Positions 27,481-36,736 of a DNA stretch of 44,656 nucleotides are shown in pieces. The DNA lies in the NCBI GenBank assembly GCA_944324425.1, contig CALUWE010000015.1, forward strand, positions 1-44,656, read 5' to 3'. Under the pieces are notes generated by a model, which saw only the letters and a program-made list of their open reading frames with translations, ran no database searches and was not told the DNA's origin. The first letter of the stretch is position 1. The number at the start of each line of letters is the position of its first letter. The position numbers and the translations under genes are program-made. The DNA comes from Candidatus Gastranaerophilales bacterium. Lineage in GTDB: Bacteria; Cyanobacteriota; Vampirovibrionia; Gastranaerophilales; Gastranaerophilaceae.

Positions 27481-27959
27481 TTTTTTATCCTTTTTATAAT
27501 TTCTTCTCTAAAGCAAAAGAAAATATAAATAAAAACAGAAAAAGTAATCAAAATATCAAATAAATTAAAAACGGGAAAATTAACAAACGTAAGTTTTATA
27601 AAATCTGTTACATACCCGTCAGTTAACCTTTGAACGGTGTTGCCCAAAATTCCTGCGGTAAAAATTGCAGAGCATAAAATTTTTGTTTTATCAATAAAAG
27701 CAACATATTTAAAAACATAAATTAAGCATAATAAAATAACAACAACCCCTAAAAGCCCCAATATAAGAGAGCTGTCTTGAAACATTCCAAATGCTGCCCC
27801 TTTATTTTGAGTTTCCGTTATTAAAAAGAATGTCATGTCGTCATTTTTTTTAAAAAAGTGTTCGTTCATAAAAATTTTGGACAAACTAATCATTAATTGC
27901 CAAATGACAAGAGTTAAAAGAATATAAATTGTAAAAGCTTTTTTATCCTTTATTTTCAT
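27471..27959 (-). CDS. lspA: lipoprotein signal peptidase
   Basis: LspA is the membrane aspartyl protease that removes signal peptides from prolipoproteins. It has four membrane helices and conserved NKGAAFGMF. The catalytic pair is present: Asp in GYVTDFI and Asp in FNLFD, 18 residues apart as in E. coli. One family position differs: the usual GNLxDR motif reads GNTVQR, so a conserved non-catalytic Asp is replaced. Length is 162 residues. It overlaps rluD and the preceding exported-protein gene, so it is co-transcribed with both. Confidence 0.92.
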   Translation of the reverse strand: MKIKDKKAFTIYILLTLVIWQLMISLSKIFMNEHFFKKNDDMTFFLITETQNKGAAFGMFQDSSLILGLLGVVVILLCLIYVFKYVAFIDKTKILCSAIFTAGILGNTVQRLTDGYVTDFIKLTFVNFPVFNLFDILITFSVFIYIFFCFREEIIKRIKNCK

Positions 27960-28818
27960 TATTTGATTTTTCCATATTCATTCTCTGAACATAAAAGCCC
28001 ATGCCGGAAATTACCGCTCTGTATTTTTTTGCTTTTTTATCTTTTGTGTCAACGGTTTTTATAAAAGCATATGTGGCATTTGCATATTCATTTATATTTT
28101 TATCGTTTGCAATCATCACTCTTTCTAAAATTCCGGTTGAATCAATTGCTCTGTATGGGTCCCAATATTTTTCCGTCGGATAAACTATTTTATCATGGCC
28201 TATTGAGCCGACTGCAACCCTGTTTTCCGGAACAACAAGAGTGGTTTTAACGGTAAATTCTTCATTCGGCTTCAGGGTTTTTGGAGCTTCCATTTTAAAA
28301 TCAGCTTCCATTGCTTCACCGTATCTTATATCGGTTGCTTCTTCATAAATTTCATCCGCAACTACCATCCAATTATCATTTTCTTTTTTATATGTCATTG
28401 AATAATCAGCCACGCTTACCATTTTGCCTTTTATTTTGCCTTTTTCCGTATAGGCGGCGTCATCCCCTTTTACTAAAATTTTCGTGGTTGAAATTTCATC
28501 GATATAAATTTTAATTAAATCATCTTTTATATCCACTTTTTTAATGGTTTCTTTTGTTTTTGAGCTTGGGTAAAGTTTTCTTGCCGTTTCAAAAATTTCC
28601 AATATTTGGTCTTTATTATAGCCGTCAGCGCTTTTATAATTATCCGAATAATATTTCGAAATTCCTTCAATATCATTTTTGTCGGATAGTTTTCTTAATT
28701 TTTCGGTTATTTTAATAACCTCTTTTACGTCTTTTTCGGTAACATCGGCAAATGCGGCGCTATAACAAGCAAAATTGATAATCAACGCCGAAATTAAAAG
28801 AAAAGTGAATTTTTTCAT
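27943..28818 (-). CDS. exported protein with NTF2/SnoaL-like N-terminal region
   Basis: The 291-residue protein begins with a Sec signal peptide (about residues 1-24, probable cleavage after AFA). Residues 25-160 have the pattern of an NTF2-like fold: an amphipathic helix with KITEKLRKLSDKNDIEGISK, then strands ending in YSMTYKKENDNWMVVADEIYEE. The C-terminal half is beta-rich and of unknown type. It may act in the periplasm, but no catalytic residues can be named. It overlaps lspA by 17 bases. A Cys in the signal peptide does not fit a lipobox, so a soluble product is more likely than a lipoprotein. Confidence 0.7.
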   Translation of the reverse strand: MKKFTFLLISALIINFACYSAAFADVTEKDVKEVIKITEKLRKLSDKNDIEGISKYYSDNYKSADGYNKDQILEIFETARKLYPSSKTKETIKKVDIKDDLIKIYIDEISTTKILVKGDDAAYTEKGKIKGKMVSVADYSMTYKKENDNWMVVADEIYEEATDIRYGEAMEADFKMEAPKTLKPNEEFTVKTTLVVPENRVAVGSIGHDKIVYPTEKYWDPYRAIDSTGILERVMIANDKNINEYANATYAFIKTVDTKDKKAKKYRAVISGMGFYVQRMNMEKSNNENKG

Positions 28819-28826
28819 AAGACTTC

Positions 28827-29408
28827 CTATTTATCTTGTTTAAAAATCATAAAGTATTTGTTTGTTCCATAATACAATATAATTTGCCAAAATTCACCAT
28901 TTATATCGTTTATTTCCATATAAGTTTTAGGAATAGGTTTTCTTTGTGTTTTTTCGGGAAACATGGTACCCACAAAATCCGCCACTTTTGTTTTAAACCT
29001 TTTCCACTTTGTGGTTTTGGGTTTTGGAATATATTCATCGTAAAATTCTTCAGTTGTAAGGTCAACATTATAACAAGGCACCATATATTTAACACGGCCG
29101 TTTTCTTTAAACAAAACATATGTTCTGCCGTCTTTTTTTCTTGGCGTTAAAAGGTAAAACCCTGGCGGTATAACCGTTTCTTTAAAAATAAAATTAACGC
29201 CCGTTCTCATTAAAGGATACGGGGAAAACATATATTGCTTATATTCTTCCGCCTGATAAGGGTCAATTCCGAAAATATACTCAAAATTAGCGGGCTCTAA
29301 TTCATCATAAATTTTTTGAAAATCTTCTTCGGCATTTACCGGCTGAAAAACAGTAAACAATAAAACAATACAAACCGAAATTAAAAATTTTAAAATATCT
29401 ATTTTCAT
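28827..29408 (-). CDS. exported hypothetical protein
   Basis: The ATG at 29408 gives 193 residues with a clear signal peptide (MKIDILKFL, hydrophobic core, cleavage near VNAEE). Longer in-frame starts would place charged residues before the signal peptide and overlap the cheW gene. The mature part carries a basic stretch (KTTKWKRFKTKVADF) and short beta-rich segments such as GEFWQIILYYGTNKYF. I recognise no domain. It precedes the NTF2-like exported gene by eight bases, and the two likely act in the same compartment. Confidence 0.65.
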   Translation of the reverse strand: MKIDILKFLISVCIVLLFTVFQPVNAEEDFQKIYDELEPANFEYIFGIDPYQAEEYKQYMFSPYPLMRTGVNFIFKETVIPPGFYLLTPRKKDGRTYVLFKENGRVKYMVPCYNVDLTTEEFYDEYIPKPKTTKWKRFKTKVADFVGTMFPEKTQRKPIPKTYMEINDINGEFWQIILYYGTNKYFMIFKQDK

Positions 29409-29439
29409 ATTGTTCTTATTAATAATTTTTTTTATTAAA

Positions 29440-30447
29440 TCAACTGACATAAAGTTTTTCATCCCCGAACAATTTTTTAATATCAAGGAACAAATATATT
29501 GAATTATTTATAACACATTCATTCAGACAGCTTGTAATTGAGTCTTGTTTATAATTCACAAGATTTTCCGCTATATCGATTGTTTCGCCTATGGCGTCCG
29601 CTATTATGCCTATTTCATAGTCTTCGTATTCAACAACAATGATGCTTGTTTCTTTTGTAATTTCAACATTTCTGTTTTCTGTATATTTTAAAAGGTCAAT
29701 AACGGTTATATATCTGCCTTTTATACTGACTATACCCACAATAAAATCGGGCGTGCAGGGAACTTTTGTCAATTTAACATTTAAAAATTTATAAAAACCC
29801 GCCACATGAAGAATTTTTATACAACAGGTATTATTATCCAAAATAAAAGTAATGTATGTGTCTTGGCTTTTTATAATTTCGTTTGTTACTTCTTTTGTTT
29901 TTCTTGCATAATGAAGTCTTCTTCTGTGCAAAGTTTCTTTTGATGCAGTATCTTTTGGCAAAAATGTTGCCGCGCTGTTTTTACTGTCGCCCGTAAAACT
30001 GTATGGCGAATTAATTTTTCTTTCAATATTTTCAAGGTTTAAAATGGTAACGGAAAATTCCTTGTCCGTATAAATAGCTTCCAAATAAGATTTTTCGGTA
30101 TCATACGGGGGAATGTTCATAGACAGAGTATTTATACGGCGAATTTCTTTAACATCATCAATAATAATTCCGAATACATCATTTTTAGTTTTTACGATGA
30201 TAATTTTTGAATTCAAATTATAGGGGGCTGCCTCTAATTTTAAGATATTTCTTATATCAATAATTTTTATGATTTGGTTGTTATATTCCAAAAGCCCCGT
30301 TATAAAATCAGGCATGGATTCAGGGTATTCCAATTCCACAAGCTGCATAATATCAAGAACATACTTTGCACTAAATGCATAGTTAAATGTTCCTATTGAA
30401 AAAAATATATAACTTTCTTCTTTATAATCAACGATGGCGTTATTCAT
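29440..30447 (-). CDS. tandem CheW-domain coupling protein
   Basis: CheW proteins connect chemoreceptors to the CheA kinase. This 335-residue protein carries two CheW folds: residues about 10-140 (YIFFSIGTFNYAFSAKYVLD, then FITGLLEYNNQIIKIIDIRN) and about 195-330 (TYITFILDNNTCCIKILHVA, then FIVGIVSIKGRYITVIDLLK). The two are joined by a basic linker. Double-CheW proteins occur as CheV-like or array-structuring variants; here no receiver domain is attached. It overlaps the REC-GGDEF gene by eight bases and is probably translated with it. Confidence 0.88.
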   Translation of the reverse strand: MNNAIVDYKEESYIFFSIGTFNYAFSAKYVLDIMQLVELEYPESMPDFITGLLEYNNQIIKIIDIRNILKLEAAPYNLNSKIIIVKTKNDVFGIIIDDVKEIRRINTLSMNIPPYDTEKSYLEAIYTDKEFSVTILNLENIERKINSPYSFTGDSKNSAATFLPKDTASKETLHRRRLHYARKTKEVTNEIIKSQDTYITFILDNNTCCIKILHVAGFYKFLNVKLTKVPCTPDFIVGIVSIKGRYITVIDLLKYTENRNVEITKETSIIVVEYEDYEIGIIADAIGETIDIAENLVNYKQDSITSCLNECVINNSIYLFLDIKKLFGDEKLYVS

Positions 30448-31882
30448 TGTGTTCCATTACCACTTTGTTTTTGCCGCTTTTCTTGGCTTTATACAATGCG
30501 GCATCAGCTTTTTCAATAAGTTCGTTTGAATCTCTCATTTCTTTGCCGTAGGTTGAAGCACCAATAGAAACGGTTACATTCATTTTTTTGCCTTCAAAAA
30601 TAAAGTCTCTGTTTTCAATTGTTTTTCTTAATCTTTCTAAAGGGATATAAGCCTTATCAATCAAAGTTTCAGGCATTAAAATACAAATTTCTTCACCGCC
30701 GTATCTGTATACAAAATCAGTTTTTCTTAAAGTGTTTATAAATATTTTTGAAACTTCTTTCAAAACGTAATCGCCTGCCATATGGCCGTATTTATCGTTT
30801 ACCATTTTAAAATCGTCAATGTCTATCATGGCAACCGTTACAATTGTACCGTATCTTTTTGCCCTTTCAAATTCCTGTGCAAGAACCGATTTTAAATGAC
30901 GCCTTGTATATAATTGGGTTAGTTCGTCGGTTATTGAAAGGTAACAGGTTTTTGTGTAAAGATATTTAAGCCTTAGGAATAAATCCAATTCGGATTTTAC
31001 GGTTTGCATAAACCTCATTTTATTCCAGCGGATATTTTCTCTTGAATAAAAACATAATTTTCCTATTAAAATGTCATCATAATAGAAATCAAATTCTTTC
31101 TTCGACAAAAGATCGTCAATTGAATCAATTGATGTTTTTTCATTATCGTTTTCAATTTTTTCGGGCTTGAAATCGTTTATGCTGTCGGGCAGCAATTGGC
31201 GCCAAAGCTCAAGCATTAATTCATCCGTTAATGAAACATTTTCTTCGTCAAAAATAATTCTTTTTTGAACCGAATTATCGGGCGAATGGAAATAAATGCA
31301 GGCAACGTCATAATCCGTTATTGCGGATAAAATATCAAAAATTTGCCTTGCTAAAAATTTATCATCTTTCGTATAATCCGTTATGGTTCTGAACTTATTT
31401 GTTATGGTTGTTTTCATAAGTTCATCATCCAAAATTTTATTAATTTGAGTTATTATGGCATCTTCTTCAATTTCAAAAGTGGAAAGCTCCATTTTAACGG
31501 CATTTGAAACAGGCATTTTTTCGACAATTTCACCTGCAGCCTGAACAATTGTCGCCATATCAAAATCTTTTCTTAAAAATACATCCGCACCGGATTGGCT
31601 TGCCCAAAATTTATCAAGATTTTTGTCCAAGACAGTCAGCATAATAAACGGAATATCGTGAGTTTCTTTGTTGCTTTTTAAAAGTCTGCACAACTGAAAA
31701 CCGCCTAAGTGCGGCATTAAAACATCGGAAATTATAACATCGGGTGTGTTTTGATAAACTTTAACATACCCTTCAACACCGTTTTTAGCGGTTTCTACTT
31801 CCCAGCCTTCTCTTTTGAAAAAGATTTTCAAGCTTGTTAATTGTGTAACGGAATCATCTATAATTAATACTTTTTTTGCCAT
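30440..31882 (-). CDS. response regulator diguanylate cyclase (REC-GGDEF)
   Basis: The 480-residue protein has an N-terminal receiver domain with phospho-acceptor Asp53 in DVIISDVLMP and acidic residues at 9-10. A central region of about 170 residues is a possible GAF-like sensor. The C-terminal GGDEF domain has active site GGEE at 395-398 and the product-inhibition motif RKTD at 386-389. This predicts phosphorylation-dependent synthesis of cyclic-di-GMP with feedback inhibition. Layout and context recall WspR, although WspR lacks the middle region. It is divergent from the MCP-CheA operon and probably the output of that kinase. Confidence 0.9.
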   Translation of the reverse strand: MAKKVLIIDDSVTQLTSLKIFFKREGWEVETAKNGVEGYVKVYQNTPDVIISDVLMPHLGGFQLCRLLKSNKETHDIPFIMLTVLDKNLDKFWASQSGADVFLRKDFDMATIVQAAGEIVEKMPVSNAVKMELSTFEIEEDAIITQINKILDDELMKTTITNKFRTITDYTKDDKFLARQIFDILSAITDYDVACIYFHSPDNSVQKRIIFDEENVSLTDELMLELWRQLLPDSINDFKPEKIENDNEKTSIDSIDDLLSKKEFDFYYDDILIGKLCFYSRENIRWNKMRFMQTVKSELDLFLRLKYLYTKTCYLSITDELTQLYTRRHLKSVLAQEFERAKRYGTIVTVAMIDIDDFKMVNDKYGHMAGDYVLKEVSKIFINTLRKTDFVYRYGGEEICILMPETLIDKAYIPLERLRKTIENRDFIFEGKKMNVTVSIGASTYGKEMRDSNELIEKADAALYKAKKSGKNKVVMEHNE

Positions 31883-31947
31883 AAGTTGAGATATTTAATA
31901 TAATATACTTAGAATTATTATACATTATTTTTAAAAAAGGTGAAATC

Positions 31948-33000
31948 ATGTTAAAAGAGTACAAAAAGACAACCATAAACAAGCTTATAAACACCCAGCA
32001 GCTAATTGACACCCTCATTATTGCGCTCGGCATTTTGTTTGCGTGGGTTTTCGGCAGATATTCGGGAGAACTTGAACTTTTGGCAATTTTGGCGTTTGCG
32101 CTTGTGTTATTGGTGCTTTTACACTATGCCTTCTACATTAACAAAAGATGGTATAAAAGGGAATTAGACAGACTGATTTTTGATTCGATAGAACAAACGG
32201 ATGAAGAAACAAAAAATATTGAGGGTTTATCCAAAGAACAAAAAGAAGCCTTTAAAGATTCCTTTGATACTCTTAAAGATACATCTGAGGTTTTGTCTTC
32301 TTTAATTAAAGAATTGGGCTCGATGGATTGCATGATAAGCCAAACAAGAGATAAAACGGTAAACACTTTAGAACGTACAAATGAAGAACATTTAGCGGTT
32401 AAAGCAAACATTGAAAAAATGTTTGTCATAAGACACAAAATGCAGACAATTGCTGAATTAATTCTTGAATTATCGGAATTTATTCAATCTATAAGTTCAA
32501 CAATCGGCACGGTTGAAGATATAGCGGAACAAACAAACCTTCTTGCGCTGAATGCCGCAGTTGAAGCTGCAAGAGCAGGAGAACACGGCAAAGGGTTTGC
32601 GGTTGTTGCGGGTGAGATTAGAAAACTTGCGGATGAATCAAAACAAGCAACAACCAAAATTACATCTTTAATTACTGATATTCAGCAAACAACAAATTCA
32701 ACCGTTATTGCAACCGAAGAAGGTACAAAAGAAATTGAATCCGGTATAGATTTAGCTCACAATATAGGCTCAAACGTTGAAAGCTTAATCAATATAATAA
32801 ACGAAATTTCAACGGGCGTAGCCGAAATTGATAATATTTCAAAAACAATCAATAAAGGCACAAATGAAACGGACAGCTACATCAAAGGTTTAAACTCAAC
32901 CCTTGAAAATGCGAACAAAACTCTCGAAACAACCACAAAAAAACTTGATAATATTAATCAAATAAGCAAGGGCTTTAAAAATACCGTTGTCGGAGAATAA
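31948..33000 (+). CDS. methyl-accepting chemotaxis-type receptor, short form
   Basis: The 350-residue protein has two adjacent membrane helices (about residues 18-38 and 45-70) with almost no periplasmic loop, so it should sense something in or near the membrane. A HAMP domain is not evident. The cytoplasmic rod includes the highly conserved hairpin tip [20 protein letters not shown] with [15 protein letters not shown], which binds CheW and CheA. It lacks the C-terminal CheR-docking pentapeptide. A GGTG-containing site precedes the ATG. CheA follows 20 bases later. Confidence 0.9.
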   Translation: MLKEYKKTTINKLINTQQLIDTLIIALGILFAWVFGRYSGELELLAILAFALVLLVLLHYAFYINKRWYKRELDRLIFDSIEQTDEETKNIEGLSKEQKEAFKDSFDTLKDTSEVLSSLIKELGSMDCMISQTRDKTVNTLERTNEEHLAVKANIEKMFVIRHKMQTIAELILELSEFIQSISSTIGTVEDIAEQTNLLALNAAVEAARAGEHGKGFAVVAGEIRKLADESKQATTKITSLITDIQQTTNSTVIATEEGTKEIESGIDLAHNIGSNVESLINIINEISTGVAEIDNISKTINKGTNETDSYIKGLNSTLENANKTLETTTKKLDNINQISKGFKNTVVGE

Positions 33001-33020
33001 AAAGGCAAAAATTAAATAAA

Positions 33021-36000
33021 ATGGAATTTCTTCAGGAAGAATTAGATGAAATATTAAATATTTTTGCTCAAGAAGGGGCTGAAATTCTCCAATCAATGGA
33101 CAAAAACCTTCTTTTGCTGGAAAAAAAGCCCAATGACATTGATGTTGCCATGCACTTGTTCAGAGATGCCCACAGCTTAAAGGGTTCTGCAAGAATGCTC
33201 GGGTTTAACGGCATTCAAAACATTGCGCATAAAATAGAAGATGTTTTGGGGTTAATCAGAGAAGGAAAACTTCAGGTTAACTCAAATATAACGGATACAA
33301 TTTCAGACGCACTGTCTTGTATAGACAAGCTGATTAAAAAAACCGTTGAGCAAAAGTCGGAATTTGTAAACGAAGAATCCGACATTCATATAAAAAAGCT
33401 TACCAATATATGCGAAAACCTCGATAAACAAAATGAAAATACGGAACAGATAAATAAAGAGGTTAAAAAAGAAGAAAATTTTTTTAAAATAAACTTTGAA
33501 AAATTTGAAGACCTTATCACAAGCATTATTTTCATTTATACAAAATGCGTTCAATATAACGATTTTGAGCAATTGCAAGACATAATTACATTAAGCGGCG
33601 AGCTTTCAAAATTATGCGAAGATGTTCAAATTGAAAAACTTTACGAAATTTCCAACACAATTTCCGATCTTACAGCCGAAAGTATAAGGGAAGGCAACAC
33701 AAACGGCGAAATTTTATATGAATTAAATGCTAAAATTAACGAATTTATTCAAATATTCGGCAAAATTGCGGCAGAAAACGGCTTGAGCACAAAAAATTAT
33801 TATGAAAGTGCATATAAAATTTCAACCGATAACAAACTGACAAATGAAGAAGAACTGAAGCACTCTCAAGACCAATTAAAAAACGCCGAATTGCTGGAAT
33901 TAATAAATAAAACGGCGGAAACCATTCCCGATATAAATAAAAACAGGCATTCTTTGGCCGAAGCAAAAAGCCTTTTAAATGAAATTGTTTCAAGGCTTCA
34001 AAATGACGATTTTAAAAAGATTTATCAAACAATTTTGGCCATTATTTTAAATTTTGAAAAAAGCAACGTAAAGCTTGAATCCGACGGCATTGAAGCCTTA
34101 AAAGAAATCTTGGAATCAACCGCAGGGATAGTTGAAGCAAGGTCATCCAAAAATGTTTATAACGATTTTATAGAAGAAGTTGAGCTTTTAAACCAAAAGG
34201 CGGTTATTATTGCTCAAATGATTAAATACGAGCTTGAAAACCCCGCCAAAATGCAAAGAACCCAAAAAACAATAAAGCCTGTCGACTGGGCGCAAAGCTT
34301 TGATACAACAGCCATTAAGACGTTGAGGGTTAATTCCGACAAATTGGATAAACTGGTCAGCCAAATCGGCAACCTTATTGTTACAAGAATTAAATCCCAT
34401 GAACATGTGGGAATGGTTAAATATATTCAGGATGAACTTATTGAATGGCAAAAACATTACCATAAAATAGGTTATTACATGAAGTTTTATGAAAAAAAAT
34501 ATATTCAGGACGCATTAACCGGAAATCAGGATTTATCGCAAAAAAAAGATTCATTTTTAGGATACAACAAACAGTTAATTGCTTTTCATAATGCAAACAC
34601 CGAAAAAATGAACTATATTCTAACCAATTTGAATATTTTAATTAAAGAGTTGCAGGAAAATAACATAAAATTAAATACCGCAACTTCTGAAATTGAAAAT
34701 ATGGTTAAATCAATGCGTATTTTGCCCTTGTCCACAGTTTTTAATTTGTTCCCGAGAATGGTTCACAACATCGCAAAAGACAAAGGCAAAGAAATTGAGC
34801 TTACAATAGACGGTGCGGAAACAAGCGCAGATAAAAAAATTATTGAAGATATTAAAATTCCCATTATGCACATTGTAAGAAACTCTATTGACCATGGAAT
34901 TGAACTTCCAAGGGACAGAGAGCGTTTGGGCAAACCCAAAACCGGAAATATCATTATAAAAGCGCTTCAAAAAGAAAATAAAATCGTAATCAGCATAAAA
35001 GACGACGGCAGAGGCATAAACATTGAAAAAATTAAACAAAAGGCTGTCGAAAAAGGTTTTGCCACTTTAGAAGCCGCTGAAAATATGTCTAAAGAACAAT
35101 TGGCAAACTTTATATTCTACCCCGGATTTTCAACGGGAGATTCTGTAACAGAACTTTCAGGAAGGGGCTTGGGGCTTGATATAGTTCATACAAAAATTTC
35201 TCAACTGAACGGCAGAATTGATGTATATAGTGAAGAAAACAAGGGCACGGTTGTTACAATGGAACTGCCGACAACAATGGCAACCATGAAGGCCTTTATT
35301 ATTATGGAAAACAACCAGCTCTTTGCAGTACCCGCAGGCAGCATTCAAACGGTTTTAAGAATCGGAAGCGATGAAATTAAAAACAGAGATAACAAATTTT
35401 ATTTCATTTACAACAACGAAGCAATTCCGATTTGCAGTTTATCTTCAATTTTGGGCAACAAGGAAGATGAAAACAAAAAAGATGATAAACACACTATTAT
35501 GGTTTTAAAATCGGAAAGCATTACAACAGGCATTATCATTCAAAAACTCGTGGGAGACGAAGAAATTCTTCATAAAAAACTGCCTGAACCTATGCTTAGA
35601 GTCAAAAACATTTCAGGCATTACAACCCTTGCAAACGGTGAAATGTGCCTTTTGTTAAACGTTGGCGATATTCTGAATTCAAATTCAATCAATCCGAGAG
35701 ATTTTGTTTCAACAAAATCTCTAACGCTGCAAGACAATTCAAAATATAAAATTCTTGTGGTGGATGATTCCATTACAACAAGAAGATTATTGAACAATGT
35801 GCTTGTTTCCAACGGTTACAGCGCAGATTTGGAATCAAGCGCAAAGAGCGCATTAAGAACGCTTGATAATACTCAATATGACCTTATTATTTCGGATTAT
35901 GAAATGCCGGATATGAGCGGTTTGGAATTTGTTCAAATTTTAAGGAACAGAGAAAAAACCAAAAATATTCCCGTTATTGTATTTACTTCCATTGAAAAAC

Positions 36001-36131
36001 CGGGGCTTAAAGAAGCATTTATGAAGGAAGGCATTGAAGAGTTTATGAAAAAAGAATATTTTGAACAAAATGCTTTCTTGAAAACAATTAATAAATACCT
36101 GAAATTTTCAATTGAACAAAAAGGCGAATAA
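33021..36131 (+). CDS. hybrid chemotaxis histidine kinase CheA-REC
   Basis: The 1036-residue kinase runs in this order. An HPt domain at residues 1-110 carries phospho-His51 in AHSLKGSARML. A long helical region at about 115-420 has no obvious second phospho-His. Then come the dimerisation helices (LRVNSDKLDKLVSQIGNLIV), an ATPase with N-box HIVRNSIDHGIEL and G-boxes DDGRGIN and GRGLGLDIVHTKI, a CheW-like domain, and a C-terminal receiver with Asp959 in IISDYEMPDMSG. A fused receiver is typical of Pil-Chp and Wsp-type CheA. It can act as a phosphate sink or relay toward the REC-GGDEF protein. Confidence 0.93.
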   Translation: MEFLQEELDEILNIFAQEGAEILQSMDKNLLLLEKKPNDIDVAMHLFRDAHSLKGSARMLGFNGIQNIAHKIEDVLGLIREGKLQVNSNITDTISDALSCIDKLIKKTVEQKSEFVNEESDIHIKKLTNICENLDKQNENTEQINKEVKKEENFFKINFEKFEDLITSIIFIYTKCVQYNDFEQLQDIITLSGELSKLCEDVQIEKLYEISNTISDLTAESIREGNTNGEILYELNAKINEFIQIFGKIAAENGLSTKNYYESAYKISTDNKLTNEEELKHSQDQLKNAELLELINKTAETIPDINKNRHSLAEAKSLLNEIVSRLQNDDFKKIYQTILAIILNFEKSNVKLESDGIEALKEILESTAGIVEARSSKNVYNDFIEEVELLNQKAVIIAQMIKYELENPAKMQRTQKTIKPVDWAQSFDTTAIKTLRVNSDKLDKLVSQIGNLIVTRIKSHEHVGMVKYIQDELIEWQKHYHKIGYYMKFYEKKYIQDALTGNQDLSQKKDSFLGYNKQLIAFHNANTEKMNYILTNLNILIKELQENNIKLNTATSEIENMVKSMRILPLSTVFNLFPRMVHNIAKDKGKEIELTIDGAETSADKKIIEDIKIPIMHIVRNSIDHGIELPRDRERLGKPKTGNIIIKALQKENKIVISIKDDGRGINIEKIKQKAVEKGFATLEAAENMSKEQLANFIFYPGFSTGDSVTELSGRGLGLDIVHTKISQLNGRIDVYSEENKGTVVTMELPTTMATMKAFIIMENNQLFAVPAGSIQTVLRIGSDEIKNRDNKFYFIYNNEAIPICSLSSILGNKEDENKKDDKHTIMVLKSESITTGIIIQKLVGDEEILHKKLPEPMLRVKNISGITTLANGEMCLLLNVGDILNSNSINPRDFVSTKSLTLQDNSKYKILVVDDSITTRRLLNNVLVSNGYSADLESSAKSALRTLDNTQYDLIISDYEMPDMSGLEFVQILRNREKTKNIPVIVFTSIEKPGLKEAFMKEGIEEFMKKEYFEQNAFLKTINKYLKFSIEQKGE

Positions 36132-36132
36132 A

Positions 36133-36735
36133 TTGAATACCGAGGAAATTTTAAAGCAATATTCAAAAGATGTTGAACACAGCGAAAATGTTCAAAAATA
36201 TTCTTTGATGTTGTTTGAAAAATTGAAAAATGTTTTTCCCGACATTCAAAAATATGATAACGAAATTGACCTTGAATTTTTAAAAAAGGGGGCAAGCCTG
36301 CATGATATAGGTGTTTATTTTGAAAAAATATACAATAAAGAACACAATAAAGCAGGTGCTAAATTTATTTTGGAAAATAAACCGGATGACATTCAAGAAA
36401 AAGATTTAATTTTTTTGTGCTGCCTTATAAGATACCACAGAAAAAGCCTTCCGAACCCCAAAAAACACAAACTTTATTCAAAATTAAACGACGAAGACAA
36501 AATAAAATTGAATTGTTTGGGCTCAATCATAAAACTTGCAGACGGTTTGGATTACGGACATTTGGGGCTTATTTCCGATTTGAATTTTGAATATAACAAA
36601 AAACTTAATGTTTTGACTTTGTTTTTATCGGGCAATATAATGTTAAATGCTTCGGTTTTAAAAGCCATAAGCAAGAAAAAAGATTTTTTTGAATTTGCCT
36701 ATCAAACAAAATTAAAGATTAAGGGGAGTCTTTAA
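36133..36735 (+). CDS. stand-alone HD-domain protein, Ppx/GppA C-terminal type
   Basis: The protein resembles the HD half of Ppx/GppA phosphatases without the actin-like phosphatase half. It shows EHSENVQKYSLMLFEKL, then LHDIGVYFEKIYNKEHNKAG with the HD metal pair, then LIRYHRKSLPNPKKH and IIKLADGLDYGH. Such domains bind divalent metal and hydrolyse phosphate bonds, here perhaps of a nucleotide. TTG at 36133 is preferred as start because AAAAAGGCG lies just before it and it follows the cheA stop by one base; this gives 200 residues. Its position inside a chemosensory operon is unusual. Confidence 0.78.
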   Translation: MNTEEILKQYSKDVEHSENVQKYSLMLFEKLKNVFPDIQKYDNEIDLEFLKKGASLHDIGVYFEKIYNKEHNKAGAKFILENKPDDIQEKDLIFLCCLIRYHRKSLPNPKKHKLYSKLNDEDKIKLNCLGSIIKLADGLDYGHLGLISDLNFEYNKKLNVLTLFLSGNIMLNASVLKAISKKKDFFEFAYQTKLKIKGSL

Positions 36736-36736
36736 A

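Noticed and set aside
27471-27959. LspA inactivated because GNLxDR reads GNTVQR
   Set aside because: The catalytic Asp pair is the one in VTDF and FNLFD, and both are present with the normal 18-residue spacing. The changed Asp is not catalytic.
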